Assembly: GCA_030688205.1 (NCBI GenBank)
Contig: JAUYIQ010000095.1
Span: forward strand, 1 to 17,059
From: Candidatus Curtissbacteria bacterium
GTDB taxonomy: Bacteria > Patescibacteriota > Microgenomatia > Curtissbacterales > GWA2-41-24
Reading direction: 5' to 3'
DNA length: 17,059 nt
Part shown: positions 6,622-13,934 of the stretch, in pieces
Position numbering within the stretch: the first letter of the stretch is position 1
Layout of the letters: every line of letters begins with the position of its first letter
The notes under the pieces: generated by a model
Told to the model about the DNA's origin: nothing
Databases searched by the model: none
The model's input: only the letters and a program-made list of their open reading frames with translations
Position numbers and translations under genes: made by a program

Positions 6622-8268
6622 CTATTTTAAAAATTTATTTCTAGCGGCAATGGGCATGCGCCATCCAGACCCAAAAGCACGGCTTGTAACTTTTAGAGTC
6701 GGGGGCGATTGTCGCCTTTTAAATTCAGCACTAACTACCATTGACAAAACTTTCTTAACCAAGTTTTTATCAAAACCTTTTGAAACTATCTGTTCTGGCC
6801 CCTCGTGGTTTTCTATGTATAGAGTAAGGATCTTATCAAGAATGTCATAAGTTGGCAAACTGTCTTGATCTTTTTGGTTTGGCCTTAACTCGGCAGATGG
6901 TGCCCTTTTAATAATGCTTTTTGGTATCAGTTCATCTTCGCGGTTGATCCATCCTGCTAACTTATAAACTTGGGTTTTTGAAAGATCACCTATTATCGCA
7001 ATACCCCCTGCCAGATCTCCATAAAGTGTAGTATAACCAACAGTCAGCTCCGATTTATTGCCGGTAGAAAGAACCAGGGCTTTGTACTTATTGGAAAGCG
7101 CCATTAAAAGATTCCCCCTAATTCTTGCCTGAATATTTTCTTCGGTTATATCTTTTTTGAACCCATAAAGCGCACTCTTGAGGGCATTCTCATAAGTTTT
7201 CATCAGACCGGCAATTTCAATAGTCACAGTTTTGATGCCAAGATTTTTAGCTAACCTTTGGGCATCAGCTATGCTTTGATGGGAAGTGTACGGTGAAGGC
7301 ATCAAGACTCCTGTGACATTTTTGGGGCCAAGGGCATGACTCGTAATGGCGGCTACCACAGCAGAGTCGATTCCGCCGGAGATTCCGATTAAAGCTTGCC
7401 CGAATCCGCACTTCGAAAGATAATCACCAACCCCCAGAGTTAGGGCTTCAAAAATAAGCGCCTCTTTATTTTCCGGATAATCATTTATAACCGTAGATTT
7501 TGAATTAAGATTAATAACAAGTAAGTCATCCTCAAAGGCTTTTGCCCTTGCCAGCAGTTTACCTTGGCCGTCAAACACCAAGCTCGCCCCGTCAAATATC
7601 AAATCATCGTTGCCTCCTACCTGATTCACATAAACAATAGGCATTTTGTATTTTTTGCTGGAGGCCGAAATCATTGATTCTCTTAATTTTTGTTTATCGG
7701 CAGTAAACGGTGATGATGAAAGGTTAATAATAAAATCTACCTTTTCTAGTGCCAACTTTTCGATTGGATCAAAATGGTAACGCGGCCTATGCCAGAAATC
7801 CCGATCATTCCAAAGATCTTCACAAATTGAAATACCAATCTTTTTACCACCGAACCTTAAAAGTTGTGATTGTGTGGCCGGTTCAAAATAGCGATCTTCA
7901 TCAAAAACGTCATACGTCGGAAGAAGCGATTTATGGAAAAGTTCCTGAACTTTTCCATCTTTTAAAAAAGCAGCACAGTTGAAAAGCGGCCTACCACTTT
8001 TATTTTTGTTGGCAATGGCAGTGCCAACTATAATTGGTGGAAGGAATTTTGTATCTTTAGCAAGCGTTTGTAGCAAGTCCGATGCAGCTGCAATAAAACC
8101 AGGCCGAAGTAACAGATCTCGTGGTGGATAGCCCAAAAGGGCAAGTTCTGGAGTGACACAAAGTTTTGCCCCTTTAGATTTGGCAATAGTTGCCAATCTT
8201 TTGATTTTGGCCGCGTTACCCTTTAGATCCCCGACAATTGCATTAAATTGTAACAGAGCTATTTTCAT
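6622..8268 (-). CDS. nadE: Glutamine-dependent NAD+ synthetase
   Basis: A 548-aa two-domain enzyme, typical for the glutamine-using form. The N-terminal nitrilase-like amidase has the Glu-Lys-Cys triad: E41 in TPELALLGYPPRD, K113 in LFHKSLLP, C149 in GISICEDLWND. The C-terminal ATP-pyrophosphatase domain has the P-loop SGGIDS (297-302). It converts nicotinate adenine dinucleotide, ATP and glutamine to NAD+ in the cytosol. I chose ATG 8268, which gives the family-typical MKIALLQF; a GTG at 8274, directly abutting the previous stop, is the alternative. It sits two bases before ugd in a glycan operon, an unusual place for a cofactor gene. A perfect 12-bp inverted repeat lies inside the coding region, just before the codon for the amidase lysine. 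Confidence 0.95.
   Translation of the reverse strand: MKIALLQFNAIVGDLKGNAAKIKRLATIAKSKGAKLCVTPELALLGYPPRDLLLRPGFIAAASDLLQTLAKDTKFLPPIIVGTAIANKNKSGRPLFNCAAFLKDGKVQELFHKSLLPTYDVFDEDRYFEPATQSQLLRFGGKKIGISICEDLWNDRDFWHRPRYHFDPIEKLALEKVDFIINLSSSPFTADKQKLRESMISASSKKYKMPIVYVNQVGGNDDLIFDGASLVFDGQGKLLARAKAFEDDLLVINLNSKSTVINDYPENKEALIFEALTLGVGDYLSKCGFGQALIGISGGIDSAVVAAITSHALGPKNVTGVLMPSPYTSHQSIADAQRLAKNLGIKTVTIEIAGLMKTYENALKSALYGFKKDITEENIQARIRGNLLMALSNKYKALVLSTGNKSELTVGYTTLYGDLAGGIAIIGDLSKTQVYKLAGWINREDELIPKSIIKRAPSAELRPNQKDQDSLPTYDILDKILTLYIENHEGPEQIVSKGFDKNLVKKVLSMVVSAEFKRRQSPPTLKVTSRAFGSGWRMPIAARNKFLK
7933..7958. repeat. Perfect 12-bp inverted repeat within nadE
   Basis: ATGGAAAAGTTC (7933-7944) and GAACTTTTCCAT (7947-7958) are exact reverse complements separated by two bases. 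On the coding strand the hairpin covers the codons for DGKVQELFH, immediately before catalytic K113. Neither side has a T-run that would make it a typical terminator. Confidence 0.85.
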
Positions 8269-8274
8269 GGACAC

Positions 8275-9180
8275 TCAAAGCGGAGCATTATTTTGCGCAT
8301 ATAACTTTAGCTGACTAATTCTCTCGCTGTAGGCATCGAAGAATAGAGCCTTTTTGCCGAAGTAATTAAATCTTCTAGACGTACCCTCAAGACCGTAAAT
8401 CGACTCAGCCGCCCATGTGTATATTCCAGCAACCGAAAATTGGTAGAGTGCCATAAGTGGCTTGTCCTGCGGGAAGCGAGATAAATATTTTTTTAACGCG
8501 TATATTTTATTTAGGCAAAACTTTTCGTAGTTTTCCGGTCGACAGGTCGAACTATTTTGGTGTCTGCGAGTGTATGAAAGCACAGATCCTGTCGCAGTAA
8601 TTGGTAAATCGCTTAACCTCAACCATAAATCAAAGTCCCAACATGTTTCCATTCTTTCGTCACAGTATAGTTTTTCTTTGCAAAGTATTGCGTCAAAAAA
8701 TGAAGAGGCAAAGGGTGGTACTAGTTCACAACGCATCAACCTTATTAGATTAAATGGTTTAACCACTTCTTTTCCTCTACCTTTTTGAATAACCTTTCCG
8801 TAGTTGTCGATGAGCTTGCTTGTGCCATAGATTGCGGCAGTTCGAGGGTTTTTTTTAAATAACTTCGTAATAATTTCTAGTGCATCTTGTTTTAAAATGT
8901 TATCGGCATCGATTGAACCTATTATCTGCCCTTTACATCTTTTTAGTGCTCGGTTCCATCCGTCAGCCTGACTGTTATCGGACTCTGACTTAATCTGAAT
9001 ATTTTTTATTCCAGTCAAGCTCTGCAAAAATTCCAGCGTTCCGTCTGTCGATTTTCCATCTTGAACAATCAGTTCGATATTCCCGTACGTTTGCTGCTGG
9101 ACAGATCTAATTGCCTGTTTAATATAGGGCATGCCATTTTCAACAACCAAAATTAAGGATACTAAGGGATGTTTATTCAT
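8275..9180 (-). CDS. GT2-family glycosyltransferase (GT-A fold)
   Basis: A 301-aa cytosolic inverting-type glycosyltransferase. The N-terminus (LVSLILVVENG) leads into QDGKSTDGT (40-48), the nucleotide-binding region; SDNSQADGWNRAL follows, then the metal-binding D91-A-D93 in GSIDADN. CWDFDLWLRL downstream supplies the acidic residues near the acceptor site. No membrane helix is evident. Its ATG overlaps the aminotransferase gene's end by eight bases. It is clearly related to the other GT2 in the window (start 14893), sharing DN-Q-DG-NRA, YG, VPP and the C-D--WLR signature, so the two probably act on related acceptors. Sugar specificity cannot be read from sequence. Confidence 0.9.
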   Translation of the reverse strand: MNKHPLVSLILVVENGMPYIKQAIRSVQQQTYGNIELIVQDGKSTDGTLEFLQSLTGIKNIQIKSESDNSQADGWNRALKRCKGQIIGSIDADNILKQDALEIITKLFKKNPRTAAIYGTSKLIDNYGKVIQKGRGKEVVKPFNLIRLMRCELVPPFASSFFDAILCKEKLYCDERMETCWDFDLWLRLSDLPITATGSVLSYTRRHQNSSTCRPENYEKFCLNKIYALKKYLSRFPQDKPLMALYQFSVAGIYTWAAESIYGLEGTSRRFNYFGKKALFFDAYSERISQLKLYAQNNAPL

Positions 9181-10279
9181 TAGAATTTTGTAAAAAAGAT
9201 TTAATACATTTACAAACGTAATTAATGTCAGAATCGGTTAAAGTAAATGCAGACGGAAGCCATAATACTTTAGGAGAAAGTCTCGTGCTGTTGGGAAAAT
9301 TCCTGTCCGTTTGTCTATATGGTTTTTGGGTGTGAATCGGAAACCAGAAACGACGACAATCTATGTTGTTGGCTCGCAAATATTGATCCAGTTTATCTCT
9401 TTTTTCAACGAACGCATCGGTCCAAAGGGGAAGCTCACCTTCCTGAATCTTTGCTTCAAATATTGATATACCTTCTACTCCCCTTAAGTTTTTAGTATAT
9501 AGCCGATGGTTACTTCTTAGACGTCCTATCCTTTTTTTAAGATAAGTAAGCTGGCCTAGACCAAAAGCGGCCTGTAAGTTTGTAAACTTGAAATTGTAGC
9601 CAATAATTTTGTGCAAGTCATCTCCGCCGGTTCCTCTGGCCAGTCTCCCCTGATCTTTTAACTCTTTCAGTGTGTTGTAAAGTTGAAGGTTGTCTGTAAC
9701 AACTACCCCGCCTTGGCCTGTTGTAATAGTTTTGGCCGGGGAAAATGAAAAACAGCCGGCATCACCAATTGTTCCCAAAAACTTTCCTTTGTGCTTTGAC
9801 ATAAAGGCTTCACAAGCGTCTTCCACCACATAAATATTATTAGAATTGGCTATTTTAACTATTGAAATTATATCTGCACCACGTCCACTAACGTGGACAG
9901 GAATCACAGCTTTTGTATTTTTGTTAATTACCTTATTGAAGCTTTCAAGATCAATATTTAATGTGTTGGGATCAATATCGCAAAAAACCGGTTTTGCCCC
10001 GGTTAAATCCACCGCATTCGGTGCAGCAATGAAACATAAATCCGGAACGATTACTTCATCGCCCCTACCGATTCCAAGAGCTTTAAGTGCCAGAAATAGG
10101 GCGATAGTACCGCTGGGAACAGCGACTGCATATTTTGCATGGACCAGTTTTGCAATTTTCTTTTCAAATAGATACGTCAACTCCCCCTCGTTTGGATAGT
10201 TACTTAACAAAACTTTTTCAATGTATTCCTTTTCTTTGGAACCGGTTTGAGGCTGCCACCAAGGTATTTTTTTTATCAT
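9173..10279 (-). CDS. DegT/DnrJ/EryC1/StrS-type sugar aminotransferase
   Basis: A 368-aa PLP-dependent, fold-type I aminotransferase that converts a keto nucleotide sugar to an amino sugar, usually with glutamate. K183 in FSFSPAKTITTGQGG is the expected Schiff-base lysine, D154 in VVEDACEAF contacts the pyridine nitrogen, and SGTIALFLAL (56-65) forms the phosphate site. Length is normal. It resembles perosamine-synthase-like members in the N-terminal and lysine regions, but the lysine context (SPAK rather than the common FGNK) differs, so the substrate is uncertain. No 4,6-dehydratase to make a 4-keto substrate is in the window. ATG 10279 lies one base after the preceding methyltransferase stop; the 3' end overlaps the GT2 gene by eight bases. 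Confidence 0.92.
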   Translation of the reverse strand: MIKKIPWWQPQTGSKEKEYIEKVLLSNYPNEGELTYLFEKKIAKLVHAKYAVAVPSGTIALFLALKALGIGRGDEVIVPDLCFIAAPNAVDLTGAKPVFCDIDPNTLNIDLESFNKVINKNTKAVIPVHVSGRGADIISIVKIANSNNIYVVEDACEAFMSKHKGKFLGTIGDAGCFSFSPAKTITTGQGGVVVTDNLQLYNTLKELKDQGRLARGTGGDDLHKIIGYNFKFTNLQAAFGLGQLTYLKKRIGRLRSNHRLYTKNLRGVEGISIFEAKIQEGELPLWTDAFVEKRDKLDQYLRANNIDCRRFWFPIHTQKPYRQTDRNFPNSTRLSPKVLWLPSAFTLTDSDINYVCKCIKSFLQNSNE

Positions 10280-10280
10280 T

Positions 10281-11090
10281 CTAATTTAATTTTTTTAATA
10301 CAAATACCTGAATTGGACCTAGGGCACGGCTCCCATTAATTTGAAAACGGTCTTTAAACTTATTATAAACATCCATGGCTGCCTTATCGGATAAGTCGAA
10401 AAGGGGGTCTTTTTTTGCGTTTTTTCCAAAACCGCTAAATGACAGAAACATCGGTGCATAAATCCTGGTTAGAAAATAGTAAAGACCAAAGTCGTGAAAG
10501 TTTAATAGTTGAAATTTATCTTTTATAAAAGACATGAGTTCGTCGTAATCGAAAAATAAATTATGCCAATGTATAGGTATTGCCTGTAGTCCTACTTGAT
10601 GTCGCATGTCATTAAGAGCTAAATAAGCATCGTTGGTATTTTCTATCATGATGTACAAACCGCCTGGTTTTAGCATCCTGTAAATATTTTCGATTGCTTC
10701 TTTTTGTTCGTTCCAGCTGGCTAGATTTATGAGTAATCTTTGTGTAACTACGACATCTGGCTTTTCAGGAATTTTTTTCATCTTTAGGATATCACCGGCT
10801 TTGATAGTAGTATTTTTTAAGCCAGATCTTTTTATCGTTTCGGCGGCTTTCTTTCTCAAAAAACTGGACAGTTCATAGCCTGTGCATTTTTTTACTTTTT
10901 GGCTATAAACGGCAGTTGCCTCGCCGTCACCACAGCCAATATCAACCAATTCATCAGTGGATTTAAGATAACGGCAAACCGTTTCAATTTCTAGCTTATG
11001 CAGATTTTTGTCAATAATAGAGATAGTACTCGGGTCTTCCCAATATTTTCGGACCGCTTCTCTAAATTTTACCTCTTCTGTCTTTCCCAT
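10281..11090 (-). CDS. Class I SAM-dependent methyltransferase
   Basis: A 269-aa protein with a Rossmann-like methyltransferase core: motif I LVDIGCGDGEA (about 48-58), an acidic strand end at GYELSS, and MLKPGGLYIM later in the fold. An added C-terminal region (GLYYFLTRIYAP, then GPIQVFVLKKLN) is typical of sugar methyltransferases from O-antigen loci; the target is probably a glycan hydroxyl or amine. I chose ATG 11090 rather than ATG 11099: a -10 box TACAAT ends exactly seven bases before 11090, and the earlier ATG overlaps that box. This is the first gene of the left-hand operon. The aminotransferase follows after one base. Confidence 0.85.
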   Translation of the reverse strand: MGKTEEVKFREAVRKYWEDPSTISIIDKNLHKLEIETVCRYLKSTDELVDIGCGDGEATAVYSQKVKKCTGYELSSFLRKKAAETIKRSGLKNTTIKAGDILKMKKIPEKPDVVVTQRLLINLASWNEQKEAIENIYRMLKPGGLYIMIENTNDAYLALNDMRHQVGLQAIPIHWHNLFFDYDELMSFIKDKFQLLNFHDFGLYYFLTRIYAPMFLSFSGFGKNAKKDPLFDLSDKAAMDVYNKFKDRFQINGSRALGPIQVFVLKKLN

Positions 11091-11097
11091 TTTTACC

Positions 11098-11127
11098 ATT
11101 GTATTTGTCCAACCGTATTAATTTGAA
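11098..11127 (-). promoter_or_regulatory. Promoter of the left glycan operon (leaderless)
   Basis: On the minus strand TTCAAA (11122-11127, four of six matches to TTGACA) is followed after 18 bases by TACAAT (11098-11103). The -10 ends seven bases before ATG 11090, so the transcript would start on that A. Another TATAAT at 11161-11166 on the same strand is a possible alternative with a leader of about 60 bases. Confidence 0.55.
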
Positions 11128-11142
11128 GCAGTGCTGTTTTCA

Positions 11143-11170
11143 TTGGATAGAATTTGTCATATTATATACT
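11143..11170 (+). promoter_or_regulatory. Promoter of the transglutaminase-like gene
   Basis: TTGGAT (11143-11148), a 16-base spacer and TATACT (11165-11170) stand eight bases before ATG 11179, giving a leaderless or nearly leaderless message. The -10 overlaps a minus-strand TATAAT (11161-11166), so the two directions may compete for polymerase. Confidence 0.55.
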
Positions 11171-11178
11171 TTGTGGAA

Positions 11179-12162
11179 ATGAAAATAAGAAAAAAACTAC
11201 TTATAGTGCTACTTGCTTTATTACTTTTGGGTCTTTACGGTTCCGTGGCTTCACTATTTGGATCGTTTATTGGATATAAAATAGCAAAAAACCCTCAAAT
11301 TATAACGCACCTTATGAAATCCTCAGAAAACAACAAAGAAGCTAAATTATCTGATAGGGAAATTGTTAAAATAATAGTTGACGAAAACCCCAAGTTAAAA
11401 GATGGGGATTTAAATGAGTTTGAAATTGCCGTTATTTTAAGAGAGTGGGTTTTTAAAAATGTACCTGTGGTCTTCTACAATGAGAATCTAAGAATAGAAA
11501 ATTTATTAAATGTTTCTTCCGCAAATCAAATACCCTCTGCAGAGAAGCTTTATATTTTTAGGAATGGAAAGGCTGGAGCTTGGTGTTCCGCTACAGCTAT
11601 CACTTTAGCCGATATATATAGACTTTTTGGATTCGAATCTTATGTTATTGATTCTGGGGATATAATACACGAATTTCCTCAGGCAACACATTCTATAACA
11701 CTGGTGAGAATTAAATCCGACGAGCAAAGGATTTATTCTGTTCAAGACGCCTACTTAAATTACACTCTAACTACCAAAGAAGGTAAACCGATAGGATATT
11801 TTGACATGTTAAATTACCTAAAAAATAGGCAGGTTGATTTAATAACCGTTAAATATGGAAAAGAGAAACTTAAACCTAGATTAGTCGCAAGCGGATTGGA
11901 AGAAGAACTTATACCCGAAAAAGTATTCGAGAACGGAAATAAGATAGTCTTGGAAGAATTTAACTTACCAGATTATGAGATTAATGGAAGGGAATTTTTG
12001 ATGAAAGAAGGATACCCGAATAATCTTCTTTATCTGCAGCTTTTTCCATATAATGCTTGGGGGGCGGACGAAAACAATGCTCAAAACATCCTTCGAAGGG
12101 CAAGGGTGCTAACCGGAACCTGGTGCTATATTGACGGTCAGTGTTTTGGTCTTTCGGATTAA
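11179..12162 (+). CDS. Membrane-anchored transglutaminase-like (Cys-His-Asp) protein
   Basis: A 327-aa protein and the only confident plus-strand gene. The N-terminus KIRKKLLIVLLALLLLGLYG is a signal anchor, placing the rest outside the cell. The core has a plausible papain-like triad: C136 in GAWCSATA, H171 in ATHSITLVRI and D190 in SVQDAYLNY, in the order and spacing of the transglutaminase-like fold. Such domains can be proteases, amidases, cross-linking enzymes or inactive binders; the reaction is unknown. A C-terminal C-x5-C pair (WCYIDGQC) near the end could form a disulfide or be a modification site. I chose ATG 11179: it gives a clean signal sequence and follows a -10; an ATG 48 bases upstream precedes that promoter. 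Its stop overlaps that of the convergent methyltransferase gene. Confidence 0.7.
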   Translation: MKIRKKLLIVLLALLLLGLYGSVASLFGSFIGYKIAKNPQIITHLMKSSENNKEAKLSDREIVKIIVDENPKLKDGDLNEFEIAVILREWVFKNVPVVFYNENLRIENLLNVSSANQIPSAEKLYIFRNGKAGAWCSATAITLADIYRLFGFESYVIDSGDIIHEFPQATHSITLVRIKSDEQRIYSVQDAYLNYTLTTKEGKPIGYFDMLNYLKNRQVDLITVKYGKEKLKPRLVASGLEEELIPEKVFENGNKIVLEEFNLPDYEINGREFLMKEGYPNNLLYLQLFPYNAWGADENNAQNILRRARVLTGTWCYIDGQCFGLSD

Positions 12163-13049
12163 ATTGCTGACTTAATTTTTTTAACGTAATCTTTAATTAA
12201 CGCACCGGTTTTAACTTGTAGGATTCGTTTTAATCTTTCGTTTGAAATTTGTTCAAACTGGTCCCGCATTTGGGCAAATACCAAATCTTCAAAGCCGCGT
12301 TGGGGCGAAAGTTCAATTTTTGAAGGTCCGCCCGGTTTTCTGAACATAATGCCAATACTTGTTGAGCGTAAAAATTCGTTTGCAAATGACAGGATTCCCT
12401 CTGGCGCCATGAACAAGGTATCTTCATAATTGTAAATATAGGTCCTGCTTTTTAAAGGTATATTTTGACTAAGTAAAGGAATGCCGCAAAGTTGTAACAA
12501 TTGGATATCAGCAAGATAATCCCAACCACGCCAGTGTGGCATATCATTTAGAAAGAAATCATATGTTAAAACTAAAACACCCCCGGGTTTTAGCATTCTG
12601 ATCATGTCGGTTAGCGCGTTAATATGCCGTAAGGGATTTTTGGGATCCATTACAAATGAAGAGTCGTAAACGTGTTCCATGACCGATATACAGGTAATCA
12701 GATCAAAGAAACGTTTAGGGCCTTTATTCTCCCCAGCCAAACCCATATGGAAAATTATTTCTGGATTTTTTTCAATTATTTCCTTCGATATTCCCCAACC
12801 TGCCGCATTTTTTCTAGGCATAAACTTCCGTTCAAGCACGTGCGCTTCACAGCCCATATCATAAAAATAATGAGCATAGTAAGGATTATTACCGGAACCG
12901 ACATCTAAAACTTTAGTATCTTTTGGAATTTTTAAAATAGAAAGTGGCCAAGCTGCTGCCCAGCCTTTTAACCAAGGCTCGTAACTTGCAAAGGGTATTT
13001 TTGCTTCTATCATTCTTTTTAAAACTGATCCCCTTGCCCAATCAAACAT
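12159..13049 (-). CDS. Class I SAM-dependent methyltransferase
   Basis: A 296-aa methyltransferase-like protein. Motif I is VLDVGSGNNP (about 47-56), followed by an acidic strand end (VLERKFM), DLITCISVMEHVYD and RMLKPGGVLVLTYDF, as in Methyltransf_11-type enzymes. The target is unknown; context suggests the glycan or its lipid carrier. A longer frame opens with TTG at 13079, but a perfect extended -10 (TGTTATAAT, 13057-13065) lies inside that extension and ends seven bases before ATG 13049, so I take ATG. It is the last gene of the right-hand series and ends on a stop overlapping that of the convergent transglutaminase-like gene, with no terminator between. Confidence 0.78.
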   Translation of the reverse strand: MFDWARGSVLKRMIEAKIPFASYEPWLKGWAAAWPLSILKIPKDTKVLDVGSGNNPYYAHYFYDMGCEAHVLERKFMPRKNAAGWGISKEIIEKNPEIIFHMGLAGENKGPKRFFDLITCISVMEHVYDSSFVMDPKNPLRHINALTDMIRMLKPGGVLVLTYDFFLNDMPHWRGWDYLADIQLLQLCGIPLLSQNIPLKSRTYIYNYEDTLFMAPEGILSFANEFLRSTSIGIMFRKPGGPSKIELSPQRGFEDLVFAQMRDQFEQISNERLKRILQVKTGALIKDYVKKIKSAI

Positions 13050-13056
13050 GTATGTG

Positions 13057-13065
13057 ATTATAACA
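13057..13065 (-). promoter_or_regulatory. Extended -10 promoter (TGTTATAAT), leaderless start
   Basis: A perfect TGn-TATAAT on the minus strand, seven bases before ATG 13049, placing the transcript start on the A of ATG. The same nine bases occur before the ychF relic. No clear -35 is visible. It decides the start of the methyltransferase gene and gives it transcription independent of the upstream operon. Confidence 0.65.
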
Positions 13066-13106
13066 TTGATCTTCTTCAAGGTTGTTCATTCGGTGATTTG
13101 AAATCC

Positions 13107-13934
13107 TCATTTGTATTCGGCGGTAATTAGAAGATGCCAGCCGAAATGGGTTTCTAGCCGTCTAAAAAATTCTTTTGGCAGATAGCGAAAATACCAAACC
13201 TTTTTATACTGATATCGTTTATACTCGGGAATACTGTACGGAAAGATATGATCAATACGCATATCTAAAATTTTAAACCCTTTAAGTAGCTTTCGGGCTT
13301 GATCTTTGGAATATACATAAGTGACAGGAGACCCTGTTGCCGCTTCCGAGTGTTTAGCTATCAACCGGTCGAGATTCCAAAAGGCACTTTCCCCGAATTT
13401 CAATAGTATCCACAGGACTTTCCAGGCATAGCGATAATAAATCATTATTTTAACAGTTGTATTCTGGTTGCAGTATTTTTTAACCTCTTTAATAACTTTT
13501 TCGGGATGAGGTGTATGGTGAATAACACCAAACGAATAAATGAATTCGTAAGGCTCGATTGGAACGATTTTTGATAACTCCTCCGCATTAGCAAGATAAA
13601 ACTTAATTTTATTTTGTAGTCCAAAAATTTTGGCTCGTTTTTTGGCAAGATCTAATGATTTTTGCGAAATTTCTATGGCTGTGACTTTGGCACCTGCTCG
13701 AGCAAAGTTGATTGTATCGGTTCCGATACCACAACCTATCTCTAATACTTTTTTCCCTTTCCATTTTGAAAACCGTGCGAAATCAGGAATATGGGGCTCG
13801 ACGAAGTATTTTCTTTCTTCGACTTGATCAAAATACTTTTTGGTGCCAACTTTTGCTTCGGAATGGCGAATGTTGCAAGGACGCCTATCCCAAAAACCCT
13901 TTATTTTTTCAATCGAAACATTTTCAAAAGCCAT
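13107..13934 (-). CDS. Class I SAM-dependent methyltransferase
   Basis: A 275-aa protein of a recognisable bacterial methyltransferase group. The N-terminal region carries FWDRRPCNIRHS and KKYFDQVEERKYFVEPHIP, then motif I VLEIGCGIGTD (63-73), the acidic strand end at VTAIEIS, and YSFGVIHHTPHPEKVIKEV. The N-terminal PCN and YF-RY-EP-IP segments are typical of this group, whose substrates are mostly unassigned but often lie in surface-polysaccharide loci. ATG 13934 forms TAATG with the GT2 stop (one-base overlap), implying translational coupling, and no Shine-Dalgarno is present. It may cap or decorate the chain exported by Wzm/Wzt. Confidence 0.85.
   Translation of the reverse strand: MAFENVSIEKIKGFWDRRPCNIRHSEAKVGTKKYFDQVEERKYFVEPHIPDFARFSKWKGKKVLEIGCGIGTDTINFARAGAKVTAIEISQKSLDLAKKRAKIFGLQNKIKFYLANAEELSKIVPIEPYEFIYSFGVIHHTPHPEKVIKEVKKYCNQNTTVKIMIYYRYAWKVLWILLKFGESAFWNLDRLIAKHSEAATGSPVTYVYSKDQARKLLKGFKILDMRIDHIFPYSIPEYKRYQYKKVWYFRYLPKEFFRRLETHFGWHLLITAEYK

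Noticed and set aside
8269..8274. GTG start for nadE directly after the previous stop
   Set aside because: The ATG two codons later gives the family-typical MKIALLQF N-terminus. GTG remains possible but has no supporting signal.
9846..10199. A 117-codon open frame on the plus strand
   Set aside because: Antisense to the DegT aminotransferase core, with no start signal and no motif of its own.
11131..11178. A 16-codon N-terminal extension of the transglutaminase-like protein (start ATG 11131)
   Set aside because: The extension covers the -35 and -10 boxes and would bury the basic-hydrophobic signal sequence behind unrelated residues. ATG 11179 fits both.
12163..12190. Terminator after the transglutaminase-like gene
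   Set aside because: A run of T follows the stop, but there is no GC-rich stem before it and it lies in the coding region of the convergent methyltransferase.
13050..13079. TTG start for the methyltransferase whose stop is at 12159
   Set aside because: The added ten codons contain a perfect extended -10 set seven bases before ATG 13049, and TTG is a rarer start.
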